64,000 bases of DNA, taken from NCBI RefSeq assembly GCF_009831455.1, contig NZ_WOWO01000002.1, forward strand, positions 930,001 through 994,000, written 5' to 3'. This document shows, in pieces, positions 8,298 through 15,859 of this stretch (position 1 is the stretch's first letter; every line of letters begins with the position of its first letter). This stretch comes from Salinirussus salinus. Its GTDB lineage: Archaea > Halobacteriota > Halobacteria > Halobacteriales > Haloarculaceae. A model generated the notes under the pieces. It searched no databases. It was not told the origin of the DNA and saw nothing but the letters and a program-made list of their open reading frames with translations. Both the position numbers and the translations under genes were made by a program.

Positions 8298-9002
8298 TTA
8301 GAACGGCGTCGTCGGACCGGAGCCGCCGTCCCCGCCCGACGCGGCGCCGTCCCGACCGGCCGACCTGTCGCCGGTGCCGGGCCGTTGGCCAGGGGAGCCG
8401 TACCCCCGCTCGGACGGGACCTCCTCCGCACACGAGTCGGGAGTCACGTCCGACCGGACTTCGCCCGTGTGCGCGAACGACTCCTCGAGCTGGCGGAGCT
8501 TGCCGTTGATGCTCGCGGACTCGTGGTGCATCCCGTCGACGCGCACGCGAACGAGGTCGTACGCGTGGGATTCCAGTTCGCCGTTGAACGCCCGGAACGC
8601 GCCCAGAGTGAGGGTGTCGCTCTGCGGACAGAACTCGGTGGTCGGCGTGAACTCAGCACGGAGCACCGGCCCGTCGATGCCGTCCGTGGCCTCCCCGGTC
8701 TGCCCCTCCGGGCCGGCGGCTCCCTCCAGGCCGGCGATCTCCTCGGCGTACCGGAACCCCGCAGTCGGGTGCCGCGTATCGAGGTTCAGCCGAGCCAGAT
8801 TGTAGCCGAAGGTCATGTCGTAGACCCCCCGCTCCTCGAAGAGGTCGCGGGCGGTCCCGTGGAAGGCGACGTGTGCCTCGCCGGTCAGGACCTCGTGGCC
8901 CTCGAGAAATTCGCCGGGCTCGGGGAGGTGGCCGGGGACAAAGTCGCCGTGCTCGTCGAAGCTCTCCTCCCCGCTCGAACCGAGAAAGGAACCGAAGCCC
9001 AT
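8298..9002 (-). CDS. Conserved unknown protein, last gene of the CGCGG peptide operon
   Basis: I do not recognise this 234-residue protein. It starts at the ATG at 9002, two bases after the stop of the CGCGG gene, so it is almost certainly co-transcribed and translationally coupled. Residues 1-190 look folded and well mixed, with one segment (T-E-F-C-P-Q-S-D-T-L-T-L-G-A-F-R) that looks motif-like; residues 190-234 are a Gly/Ser/Asp-rich tail likely disordered. There is no signal peptide or membrane segment. From position alone it could be a second substrate, a chaperone or an effector of the modified peptide. Confidence 0.7.
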   Translation of the reverse strand: MGFGSFLGSSGEESFDEHGDFVPGHLPEPGEFLEGHEVLTGEAHVAFHGTARDLFEERGVYDMTFGYNLARLNLDTRHPTAGFRYAEEIAGLEGAAGPEGQTGEATDGIDGPVLRAEFTPTTEFCPQSDTLTLGAFRAFNGELESHAYDLVRVRVDGMHHESASINGKLRQLEESFAHTGEVRSDVTPDSCAEEVPSERGYGSPGQRPGTGDRSAGRDGAASGGDGGSGPTTPF

Positions 9003-9004
9003 GG

Positions 9005-9313
9005 TCAGACGTGGACGCGGGTGACGTGGCCGCCACAGCCACACTGGCGGACGTACTCGTAGTCCTCGCCCCACTCCTCCAGGCGCTCGAAGAGGTACGC
9101 CTCGGGGTGGCCCTGGTCGCCGTGGGTGACGAGATTGACGTGGTATCCTGCCGCCGTGGCCTCGATGGCCTGTCGGGCCTCCTCGAAGACGGTCCCGCGG
9201 TCGTCGGCGTGCCGGGGCTTCTCCAGGTTCACCGACCAGGAGTTCTCGTGAAATTCATCGATGGCGACCGCCTCGTGGCCGTGGTCGTGTTCGGGGTGGT
9301 CGTCGGCGGACAT
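9005..9313 (-). CDS. CGCGG-family candidate radical-SAM-modified peptide
   Basis: The 102-residue product ends with the signature C91-G-C93-G-G95 seven residues before the C terminus, and its N terminus is His-rich. This matches the haloarchaeal family that databases name CGCGG family putative rSAM-modified RiPP protein, proposed from its constant pairing with a radical SAM/SPASM enzyme. That enzyme lies 17 nt upstream here and an unknown protein 2 nt downstream. The modification and final function are unknown to me. The ATG at 9313 is chosen because upstream sequence in this frame is antisense-like. Confidence 0.85.
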   Translation of the reverse strand: MSADDHPEHDHGHEAVAIDEFHENSWSVNLEKPRHADDRGTVFEEARQAIEATAAGYHVNLVTHGDQGHPEAYLFERLEEWGEDYEYVRQCGCGGHVTRVHV

Positions 9314-9330
9314 ACCCGGGGATAGCAGCC

Positions 9331-10509
9331 TCAGTCGGCAGAGCCTGTCCCCGAACCTGTTCGGCTCCTCTCCCGGGCGTCGGGGAGCGGGCCGTCGTAC
9401 CCCTCCGGGACGAAGGCACACAGCGGGTCGCTCGCGAGGGGGTCGCCGGTGTGGGCGTAGGCCCGCGACCGGCTCCCGCCACAGACGCCCCGGTAGGGGC
9501 AGGCGCCACACTTGCCCCGGAGCGCGTCCGGGTCCCGCAGGCGTTCGAAGAGGTCGGCGTTCCGGTAGCACTCGACCACGCTCGTCTCGCGGACGTTCCC
9601 CGCGGACTCGGGGAGAAACCCCGAGGGGTAGAGCTCGCCGGTGTGACTTACGAACGCGAAGCCGTCGCCGGCCGTGACCCCCGTCCTGCGGCCGGTCCGG
9701 TCGGCACGGCCGTCCCCGGAGCTGCCGCCCGTCTGTCCGGGAGCCGGCCGGCCGCCCGAGTCGGCGGCCGCCCCGGTCCCGCTGTCGGCCGCCCGCTGGA
9801 GCGCGACCCGGCGGTAGTGGGGCGCCTCGGTGGTCTTGACCCCGAAGGAAGCCTCCCGCTGGACGGTGTAGAGCCACTCCATGACGGACTCGGCGCGCTC
9901 CGGGGAGATAGGGTCGAGGACCGCCCCGCGCCCGACGGGTACCAGGAAGAACACCGACCACAGCACCGCGCCCAGCTCCTCGACGAGCCCGCGGATAGCG
10001 GGCAGTTCTCCGACGGTCTCGGCACAGACGGTCGTGTTGACCTGGAGGGGAAGACCCGCCTCCCGGACCGCGCGGGCGGCCGCGACGGTCTCCGCGAAAC
10101 TCCCGGCTTCCTGGCGGAACTCGTCGTGAGCGTCCGGGGAGCCGCCGTCGATACTCAGCGCCATCCGCCGGAGGCCGGCGTCGGCGAGCGCCGCTATGCG
10201 AGCGGGGGTGAGCGAGCGCGTCCCGCTGGGAGTCATCGTCATCCGCAACCCGAGGTCGGTCCCGTACTCGACGAGTTCGACGGCGTCCTCGCGAGCCAGC
10301 GGGTCGCCCCCGGAGAGCACCACGAGCTGGCCGTCACCGAACTCGCGGGCCCCATCGAGCAGGCGCTTGCCCTCCGCGGTCGTCAGTTCGCCGGGGTGGC
10401 GTTCCGGGTCGGCCTCGGCTCGACAGTGCTTGCAGGCGAGTTCACAGGCCTGTGTCAGTTCCCAGATGAGCACGAAGGGCCGCTCGTCGGTGTCGATGTC
10501 GTCGTACAT
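9331..10509 (-). CDS. Radical SAM/SPASM enzyme, predicted maturase of the CGCGG peptide
   Basis: The start is the ATG at 10509 (M-Y-D-D-I-D), since the upstream in-frame extension runs into the promoter of the divergent gene. The product has 392 residues. The radical SAM cluster motif is C22-x3-C26-x2-C29, with the GGDP motif near residue 74. The C-terminal SPASM domain has Cys residues in C-Y-R-N and in G-K-C-G-A-C-P-Y-R-G-V-C-G-G, then P-L-C-A-F. The sequence resembles the TIGR04053-type haloarchaeal family, related to heme d1/AhbD-like enzymes. A Gly/Ser/Ala-rich insert (about residues 260-300) sits before the SPASM part. First gene of a three-gene operon. Confidence 0.88.
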   Translation of the reverse strand: MYDDIDTDERPFVLIWELTQACELACKHCRAEADPERHPGELTTAEGKRLLDGAREFGDGQLVVLSGGDPLAREDAVELVEYGTDLGLRMTMTPSGTRSLTPARIAALADAGLRRMALSIDGGSPDAHDEFRQEAGSFAETVAAARAVREAGLPLQVNTTVCAETVGELPAIRGLVEELGAVLWSVFFLVPVGRGAVLDPISPERAESVMEWLYTVQREASFGVKTTEAPHYRRVALQRAADSGTGAAADSGGRPAPGQTGGSSGDGRADRTGRRTGVTAGDGFAFVSHTGELYPSGFLPESAGNVRETSVVECYRNADLFERLRDPDALRGKCGACPYRGVCGGSRSRAYAHTGDPLASDPLCAFVPEGYDGPLPDARERSRTGSGTGSAD

Positions 10510-10602
10510 GGCTGAACCCGGGCCGTGGTCGCGACTCCGGGCCCGGCACCAATCAACGGGGCGCCGAACATCTGCGGCTCGGCTGGCTGTCAAGAACAGT
10601 AA

Positions 10603-10608
10603 TTTTAT
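10603..10608 (+). promoter_or_regulatory. TATA box of the zinc-ribbon/Gln-Gly-repeat gene
   Basis: TTTTAT lies in the AT-rich patch 10596-10632 and ends 24 nt before the ATG at 10633. This is the spacing of a leaderless haloarchaeal promoter. Confidence 0.6.
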
Positions 10609-10632
10609 CACAGTTATCAGAAACAACAACGT

Positions 10633-11574
10633 ATGGCACAGTGTCCGAACTGCGGAGCGACTGTCGAGGATGGGGCTCCCGTGTGTGACTCGTGCGGGAT
10701 GTCACTCGACGAAGATGTTTCGGGCGGAGAGGGTGGACAGGACAGCGGCCGGGGCGACGGCGCAAACGGCGAGGGCGCACAGCAGGGCCACTCCCAGGGT
10801 GGCGAGCCCCAGCAAGGTGGCCAGCCACAGCAGGGCGGCCAACCCCAGCAGGGCGGTCAGCCACAGCAGGGCCAGCCGGGACAGGGACAGCCACAGGGCG
10901 GGCAGCCCCGTCGCGGACAGCCACAGCAGGGTAGCGGCGGACAGCCCCGTGGCGGCCAGCCCGGACAGGGACAACCCCGCCAGGGCCAACCGCAGGGCGG
11001 ACAGCCCCGGCAAGGCCAGCCCCAGGGTGGACAGCCCCGGCAGGGACAACCCCGCCAGGGGCAGCCACAGGGGCAGGCACCGCCCCAGGGCGGGCAGGCG
11101 CCCCCACAGCAAGGGCAGCCCCAGGGGGGGCAGTACCGTCAGCCACAGCAGGGGCAGTACCGACAGCCCCGCGACGACGAGGTGGTCGCCGGGCTGAGCC
11201 GCCGGCAAGTGCTGGGCATCGGCGGCGCCGGCGTCGCCGTCGCAGCCGTCGGCGGCTTCCTCCTCCTTGGCGGTTCCGGTGGTCCGGGCGGGACTGCCGA
11301 GAGCTTCATGAACGCGCTGATCGACGGGAACGCACAGGGTGCCGCCGACATGCTCCACCCGAACGCGCCGCTGGGCCAGGCCCAGGTCAGCGCGTGGGCG
11401 ACCGGCCTCAGCCAGCTCGACGCGAGCGTCGAGGGGTCGGAGGTGACCCAGGAGACCGAGGAGCGGGCGACCGTCGAGGTGACCGTGTCGGCACAGGGCC
11501 AGACACAGCCCGTGACTCTCGACATGCGGACGGCAAACGGGGAGTGGCGCGTCTACTCCGTCGCCGGCTTCTGA
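10633..11574 (+). CDS. Zinc ribbon, Gln/Gly/Pro-repeat linker, membrane anchor and NTF2-like extracellular domain
   Basis: This 313-residue protein has four parts. Residues 1-22 are a C4 zinc ribbon (C4, C7, C18, C21). Residues 30-185 are a low-complexity stretch of Q-Q-G-G-Q-P-type repeats. Residues 190-215 are a membrane helix preceded by S-R-R-Q-V-L-G. Residues 220-313 form a small folded domain like the DUF4878/NTF2-like group. The likely topology is a cytosolic ribbon, a spacer and an outside C-terminal domain, though the linker side is uncertain. Zinc-ribbon membrane proteins of this type are common in prokaryotes, but the long repeat is unusual. Function unknown. Confidence 0.8.
   Translation: MAQCPNCGATVEDGAPVCDSCGMSLDEDVSGGEGGQDSGRGDGANGEGAQQGHSQGGEPQQGGQPQQGGQPQQGGQPQQGQPGQGQPQGGQPRRGQPQQGSGGQPRGGQPGQGQPRQGQPQGGQPRQGQPQGGQPRQGQPRQGQPQGQAPPQGGQAPPQQGQPQGGQYRQPQQGQYRQPRDDEVVAGLSRRQVLGIGGAGVAVAAVGGFLLLGGSGGPGGTAESFMNALIDGNAQGAADMLHPNAPLGQAQVSAWATGLSQLDASVEGSEVTQETEERATVEVTVSAQGQTQPVTLDMRTANGEWRVYSVAGF
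10795..11163 (+). repeat. Coding tandem repeat of Gln-Gly-Pro units
   Basis: Imperfect 12-21 bp units based on CAGCAGGGCGGCCAGCCC run through the centre of the gene at 10633. They encode Q-Q-G-G-Q-P, G-Q-P-Q and R-Q-G-Q variants. The array should vary in length between strains by slippage or recombination. Confidence 0.85.
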
Positions 11575-11868
11575 TCACTGCGGGGCGAAGACGAGCACCG
11601 CCGTCGCCGGCTCGACGGCCCGCGGCGACACCTCCCGGTCGCCGCTGAACCGGACCAGTTCGCCGGCCGCGACGTCGTGTGTCTCACCGTCCAGCGACAG
11701 CTCCAGCCGGCCCGACAGCAGGTGCAACACGACGTCCGTCCCCGGGTGCGTGTGAGGCGGGACCGACTCCCCCTCTGCCAGTTGCAGCCGGACGGTCCGG
11801 GGGTCGCGGTGCTCGAACACCTCGGCGTGGGGCGTCTCGGTCAGGTCGGCGAGCGCGGTGAGCTCCAT
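11575..11868 (-). CDS. Small single-domain cupin
   Basis: This 97-residue protein is a one-domain cupin. The first motif is P-P-H39-T-H41-P-G-T with a following L-x-G at residues 50-53; the second motif is weak, with no clear metal-binding His. Small cupins of this type bind metal ions or small ligands, and the substrate is unknown. It follows the NnrS-like gene by 45 nt on the same strand, and the end of that gene carries a palindrome-like element 37 nt before this start, so it may have its own promoter. Confidence 0.8.
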   Translation of the reverse strand: MELTALADLTETPHAEVFEHRDPRTVRLQLAEGESVPPHTHPGTDVVLHLLSGRLELSLDGETHDVAAGELVRFSGDREVSPRAVEPATAVLVFAPQ

Positions 11869-11905
11869 ACCCGGCGTTCCGTCCCGGGGCCGGGGGCGTT
11901 TGTCC

Positions 11906-11917
11906 CGAACGTGTTAG
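11906..11917 (-). promoter_or_regulatory. Imperfect CGAAC-N2-GTTCG-like element upstream of the small cupin
   Basis: CGAACGTGTTAG lies 37 nt before the minus-strand start at 11868 and overlaps the stop codon of the preceding gene. One half-site is intact and the other has a single change. By itself this would be weak; its distance from the start matches three other sites. Confidence 0.35.
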
Positions 11918-13272
11918 TCCCCCGGGCCCCCGCGTCCGGTGTCGGCGCCGCCGCCGCTGCCCCCAGTCCGGCCAGCGAGGATGCCCCCGACGGTGTCCGG
12001 GCTGTGCTCCCGGACCACCAGCGCCATGTTCCCGACGAAGAGCGCGGCCCCGACGAGAAAGGCGGTACCGGCAACAGCGACGGCGGCGTCCGGGAGACCG
12101 ACCAGTCCGTCAGCGGTCAGGAGGAGGAGCGCGGCGACCAGAAGCAGGAAGTCCGCGCGCGCGACCCGGGCGTCGTAGAGGTCGTCGATCATCGGCACGT
12201 CCTCGAAGCCCAGCAGGTCGCTGTAGCGGTGGACCCAGACGATAAACGGGACGACGTGGTACAGCGTTCCGAGCACGACGAACCCGACCACGGCGGCCGC
12301 AAGCAGGTGGGCAGCCCCGGGGGCACCGAAAGTCGCGTCCGGGGTGGTAGGAGCAGCGAGCCAGGCCGGCAGCGTGAGCGCGGCCCACGCGAGCGCGGCG
12401 GCGACGGCGACGGCGTACCGCGAGAGCATCGGCGTCCACGGAACCCGCGCCTCGAGGAGCTTCCGGCCGACGACGACGAAGGCCGCCGCCAGCCCACCGA
12501 CGACGAGCACGCCACCGGCGCGCGCCAGGACGGGCACGTCCGCGAGCCGGCCGGCCGCGAGCGCGAGCACGCCGACCGGGTAGGCGACGGTCTCCACGCG
12601 TTGAAGCAGCCGGTCGACCCGGTCCATGTCGGTCCGGGTGAACATGGTCCCGAGCTGGTAGATGGCCCCGACGACGGTCGTCAGCACCGCGCCGAAGACC
12701 GCGAGCGTCGCGTGGGCGGCGACGGCGTCCGGGCGGGCGAGTCCCAGGTCCGCGAGCAGCGGCGTCGTGTAGCCGGCCGCGAGCACCACCCCGAGAACGG
12801 TCAGGAGCACGAAGAAGCCGAGCGCCAGCGCGAAGTGGCGCTCCGTGACGTCCATCTCCCTCGGGAGGCTCCGGGCGATATTGTACGCGAACGTCCAGAA
12901 GCCGGCGAGCATGAGCGCGCCGAAGGCCGGGAGCGCGTCGGGCGCCGGCCACAAGAGCGCCGCCACAAAGCCAGTCAGCCCGACAGTCACGAGCCACAGC
13001 TGGAGGGTGGCGAGCCGCCGGGAGTGGAGGTCGACGCCGGACCAGACCGGGACGAACTGCGTCATCGCGCCCATGACGGTCACGCAGACCCAGCCCACGA
13101 GCAACAGGTGGACGTGGGCCAGCCCCGCGAGCCCGGCGACCAGCCCGGCCTGCGCGGCCAGCCCGAGCGCCCCGCCGGCGAGCAGCGCCGCCAGGCCGAC
13201 CAGGAAATGACGGAGCGGGACCGCCATCGGCGGCTGGGCGTCCGTCTCGATGGACCCGGGGATCGCGCCCAT
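11914..13272 (-). CDS. Polytopic membrane protein, heme-copper-oxidase subunit I/NnrS-like
   Basis: The 452-residue product has about twelve membrane helices. Conserved-looking histidines sit in helices: H-V-H-L-L-L-V-G-W-V near residue 53, A-H-A-T-L-A-V-F-G-A, and Y-H-V-V-P-F-I-V-W-V-H-R. This pattern fits the broad group of NnrS and CcoN-like proteins linked to nitric-oxide or respiratory metabolism, but the copper-site histidines of a true oxidase cannot be verified by eye. A perfect CGAACATGTTCG palindrome lies 38 nt before the start, a hint of oxygen- or nitrogen-oxide-related control. Confidence 0.7.
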   Translation of the reverse strand: MGAIPGSIETDAQPPMAVPLRHFLVGLAALLAGGALGLAAQAGLVAGLAGLAHVHLLLVGWVCVTVMGAMTQFVPVWSGVDLHSRRLATLQLWLVTVGLTGFVAALLWPAPDALPAFGALMLAGFWTFAYNIARSLPREMDVTERHFALALGFFVLLTVLGVVLAAGYTTPLLADLGLARPDAVAAHATLAVFGAVLTTVVGAIYQLGTMFTRTDMDRVDRLLQRVETVAYPVGVLALAAGRLADVPVLARAGGVLVVGGLAAAFVVVGRKLLEARVPWTPMLSRYAVAVAAALAWAALTLPAWLAAPTTPDATFGAPGAAHLLAAAVVGFVVLGTLYHVVPFIVWVHRYSDLLGFEDVPMIDDLYDARVARADFLLLVAALLLLTADGLVGLPDAAVAVAGTAFLVGAALFVGNMALVVREHSPDTVGGILAGRTGGSGGGADTGRGGPGD

Positions 13273-13310
13273 ACCGGCCCCTTATGGCGCGGATTCCCTC
13301 CCGCTGTCTG

Positions 13311-13322
13311 CGAACATGTTCG
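13311..13322 (-). promoter_or_regulatory. Perfect palindrome CGAACATGTTCG upstream of the NnrS-like gene
   Basis: This 12-bp palindrome lies 38 nt before the start at 13272, with a TATA-like CATAAG in between. It is the best copy of a set found at 7548, 7567 and 11906. The nearby HTH-10 regulator at 7617 is the natural candidate to bind it; that link is inferred. Confidence 0.55.
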
Positions 13323-13466
13323 TCCCCCGGTCGGGCGGAGGGGATCCCGGTCGGGATCTCATCGAGTGCAGCACTGTCTGTCGCGACGGAGTACGCACGG
13401 GAGACCAGCAAGCGGACGGTCGTCGTCCTGCCCGACACCGGCGAGCGGTCCCTCTCGACGGTTCCC

Positions 13467-14138
13467 CTAGAGGTCGGGCTGTTCGACGTGAGCCTCCCAG
13501 AAGGCCGGCTGACGGTACTTCTCGTAGGCGCCCCGGTACCCCCGCAGGCGGGCGACCGGCTCCAGCGCCCGCGTCAGCGGCCGCGACACGCGCGGGTCGG
13601 GCTCGGTGAAGACGGTGTTCCCGGAGAGCCGCCGGGCGACCATCACCTGCTGGAGGACGTCCTCCGGGTCCATCCCCTCGTCGTGAGCGAGTCCGCCGAG
13701 CGTCGGGAGGACGTGCCGGAGCCGCCCGGGCGCGTGGATGTCCGTCACCATGTAGCTCAGCTCGTCGCCTTCGACCGAGAAGGTGTGGCGCTGGCCGGTC
13801 TCGACGGTGACCGTCTCCCCCGGCCGGGCGCGGTAGGGCTCGCCGTCGAGGTGGAAGGTCGGTTCGCCGGCCCGCACGTCGAAGCGCTCGACGCTCTGCT
13901 CGTGGTAGTGCTCGGGCGGCCCCTCGTAACCCGGTCCGAGGATGCTCAGCGAGCGGAGCGTCTCGCCGTCGGGCGACTCCAGGGGCGCGCCCCAGACCGG
14001 CTGAGTCGGGTGGGAGTTCAGCGGCCCCGTCCGCTCGGCCAGCAGCCCCGCCAGGTCGCCCTCGGGGTCGACCTCGAAGCCGGTTCCCGGGACCGGCTGG
14101 CCGTCGGCCTCCAACGTGCGACCGGTGGTGACTGTCAT
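13467..14138 (-). CDS. Cupin domain protein (quercetinase-like)
   Basis: The 223-residue product starts at the ATG at 14138; the upstream frame extension covers the promoter of the divergent small gene. The N-terminal half holds a cupin core with G-P-P-E-H-Y-H-E-Q near residue 75 and a second motif ending T-G-Q-R-H-T-F. These supply three His and one Glu for a metal. The C-terminal third is helical and resembles the tail of haloarchaeal cupins of unknown role. No reaction can be assigned. Confidence 0.82.
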   Translation of the reverse strand: MTVTTGRTLEADGQPVPGTGFEVDPEGDLAGLLAERTGPLNSHPTQPVWGAPLESPDGETLRSLSILGPGYEGPPEHYHEQSVERFDVRAGEPTFHLDGEPYRARPGETVTVETGQRHTFSVEGDELSYMVTDIHAPGRLRHVLPTLGGLAHDEGMDPEDVLQQVMVARRLSGNTVFTEPDPRVSRPLTRALEPVARLRGYRGAYEKYRQPAFWEAHVEQPDL

Positions 14139-14241
14139 ACCCGCGGGAGGGGCCGGACGTCGAAAAGCGTTGTGCGCCCTGCCCTGCGTTCGGAGTCGGC
14201 GCCGTCGGGAGCCCCGCGAGCAACCGCCGGTCGCAGCAACG

Positions 14242-14250
14242 CTTTTTACT
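14242..14250 (+). promoter_or_regulatory. TATA-like element before the small two-helix membrane protein
   Basis: CTTTTTACT is the only T-rich patch in this GC-rich gap and ends 26 nt before the GTG at 14277, the right distance for a leaderless transcript. Confidence 0.4.
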
Positions 14251-14276
14251 GTACGTCCGAAAGAACCGCACGGAGA

Positions 14277-14573
14277 GTGGTACGTGTGTACACACCACAT
14301 GGAAGCGGGGGGAGCCGGTCGCGGGCACCCGCTGAGTCCGGCCCGGGAGAGGCCAGCACCGTCGAGCACGTCGTCTCCTGTGTCCTGGGGCTGGTCGCGA
14401 TGGGCGCGGTCGCGGTCCCGTTCTACCCGGTACTGGTCGGCGTGACTCGTCCCCTCCGGCTGCTGTCCTCGACCGCAGTCGTGGTCGCGCTCGTCTCGGT
14501 CTGGCTGCTCGTCTGGCTGGGGCTCGAGGTCGTCCTGGAGTGGCGCAGGCGCCGCGGTCCGGTCTCCGGGTAG
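14277..14573 (+). CDS. Small two-helix membrane protein
   Basis: I propose a 98-residue protein from a GTG at 14277. The choice rests on a TATA-like element 26 nt upstream and on the lack of an ATG before the first helix. The N-terminal 30 residues are polar, then two hydrophobic helices follow (about residues 33-55 and 62-85), and the tail is R-R-R-R-rich. I recognise no family. Another GTG at 14286 is possible. It is not antisense to a gene, which supports it being real. Confidence 0.5.
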   Translation: MVRVYTPHGSGGSRSRAPAESGPGEASTVEHVVSCVLGLVAMGAVAVPFYPVLVGVTRPLRLLSSTAVVVALVSVWLLVWLGLEVVLEWRRRRGPVSG

Positions 14574-14643
14574 GTCGGCCGCGAGCACGAGCCGCGCGCA
14601 CCGTGTCCGAAAAGCTATGTCCACGGTGCCCCGATGCCTGAGT

Positions 14644-15396
14644 ATGCGAGCGGAGAACAGCTTCATCCCGGTATCGGGGGTCGGCGAGACCACCGAGCGG
14701 AGGCTCTGGCGGTCGGGCGTACGGACCTGGGACGAGTTCGACGGCGAGGTACCCGGCCCGGCCGACGCCGAGGCAGTCTACTCCTTTATCGACCGCGCCC
14801 GTGACCGGCTCGCGGCCGGCGACGCCGACTTCTTCGCCTCGGCGTTTCCCTCGGGCGAGCAGTGGCGCTTCTACGAGAACTTCCGGGACGGGGCCTGCTT
14901 TCTCGACATCGAGACGACCGGGCTGAGCGAGCAGCGCGACGACGTGACCGTCGTCAGCCTCCACCGTGCGGGCTCGACGACCACGCTCGTGCGCGAGCGG
15001 GGGCTGACCGCGGAGGCGCTCGCCGACGAACTCGCCGACGCCGGCCTGCTGGTCACTTACAATGGCAAACGGTTCGACGTCCCCTTCCTCGAGGAGTCGT
15101 TCGACCTCGGCCTCGACCTCCCGCATCTGGACCTCATGTACCCCTGCCGGCGGCTGGACCTGACCGGCGGGCTCAAGCAGGTCGAGCAGGAGGTCGGGAT
15201 CGACCGCGACCGGCCGGACCTGTCGGGGCGCGATGCGGTCCGGCTCTGGCACGAGTACGAGCGCGGCCGCGAGGAGGCCCTGGAGACGCTGGTCTCGTAC
15301 AACCGCGACGACACCGCCAATCTCGAGCGGCTGGTCGACGTGGTGACCGACCGGCTCCACGAGGACGTCTTCGAGCCGGCGGCGGCCGACCGGTAG
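14644..15396 (+). CDS. Ribonuclease H-like (DEDD-type) exonuclease, YprB-like
   Basis: The 250-residue product starts at the ATG at 14644. It opens with a short helix-hairpin-helix-like segment (S-F-I-P-V-S-G-V-G). The nuclease core follows: D88-I-E90 (Exo I), the T-Y-N-G-K-R-F-D segment (Exo II), and Y-N-R-D-D near residue 224 (Exo III, DEDDy type). This matches the RNase_H_2 family of predicted 3'-5' exonucleases. An ATG nine codons earlier is possible but less conserved in type. Confidence 0.88.
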   Translation: MRAENSFIPVSGVGETTERRLWRSGVRTWDEFDGEVPGPADAEAVYSFIDRARDRLAAGDADFFASAFPSGEQWRFYENFRDGACFLDIETTGLSEQRDDVTVVSLHRAGSTTTLVRERGLTAEALADELADAGLLVTYNGKRFDVPFLEESFDLGLDLPHLDLMYPCRRLDLTGGLKQVEQEVGIDRDRPDLSGRDAVRLWHEYERGREEALETLVSYNRDDTANLERLVDVVTDRLHEDVFEPAAADR

Positions 15397-15441
15397 CGGG
15401 GTAGCCACCGGAACGTCCACCCGGGCCGGAAACCGCCGCGG

Positions 15442-15738
15442 TCAGTTCGGCTCCGCCGACTCGGGCTCGCCACCGGTTCCGTCCGTGTCGGGTCCGCTAC
15501 CGGCCGCGTCGTCCTCTTCGGGCTTCCTGATCGCATCGTCGGGACCCGTGAGCTCGAGCGGCCGGACCCACCCCAGGTAGAGGACGACCGCCATCGCGGC
15601 GTAGCCGACGGCCCAGACGACCGAGCCCAGCGTGTGGTACCCCGACTGGGAGAGGACGTGGTTGGTCAGGCCTGGAACCAGAACGCCCACGAGCACCACG
15701 AGAACGAACCCGCCACGCGTGCCGAGCCCGAAGTCCAT
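15442..15738 (-). CDS. Small membrane protein with acidic tail
   Basis: This 98-residue protein has two hydrophobic segments (about residues 9-28 and 38-58) joined by a short loop with N-H-V-L-S-Q-S-G-Y-H. An acidic, Gly/Ser-rich tail ends it. Small haloarchaeal proteins of this shape are common and uncharacterised. It is convergent with the exonuclease gene, 45 nt away. Confidence 0.65.
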   Translation of the reverse strand: MDFGLGTRGGFVLVVLVGVLVPGLTNHVLSQSGYHTLGSVVWAVGYAAMAVVLYLGWVRPLELTGPDDAIRKPEEDDAAGSGPDTDGTGGEPESAEPN

Positions 15739-15859
15739 CGTCCGACTGTCGGGGCCGCGCGCGCCTCAATCTTTCCATCCACCGGCTGGGGTCGCCGCCG
15801 GTCCGCGGTTCCGCCCGCAGTCCGCGACCCCTCTGGCGGCCGTGTGGCCGACCCGTCGC

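Noticed and set aside
10510-10629. A longer radical SAM protein with a hydrophobic N terminus from 10629
   Set aside because: The extra part overlaps the TATA region of the divergent gene, and the conserved protein begins at the ATG at 10509.
11139-11358. Minus-strand Leu/Ala-rich frames across the Gln/Gly repeat that look like membrane proteins
   Set aside because: They are the reverse complement of the CAG/GGC repeat (giving Leu/Ala/Trp codons) and have no start context.
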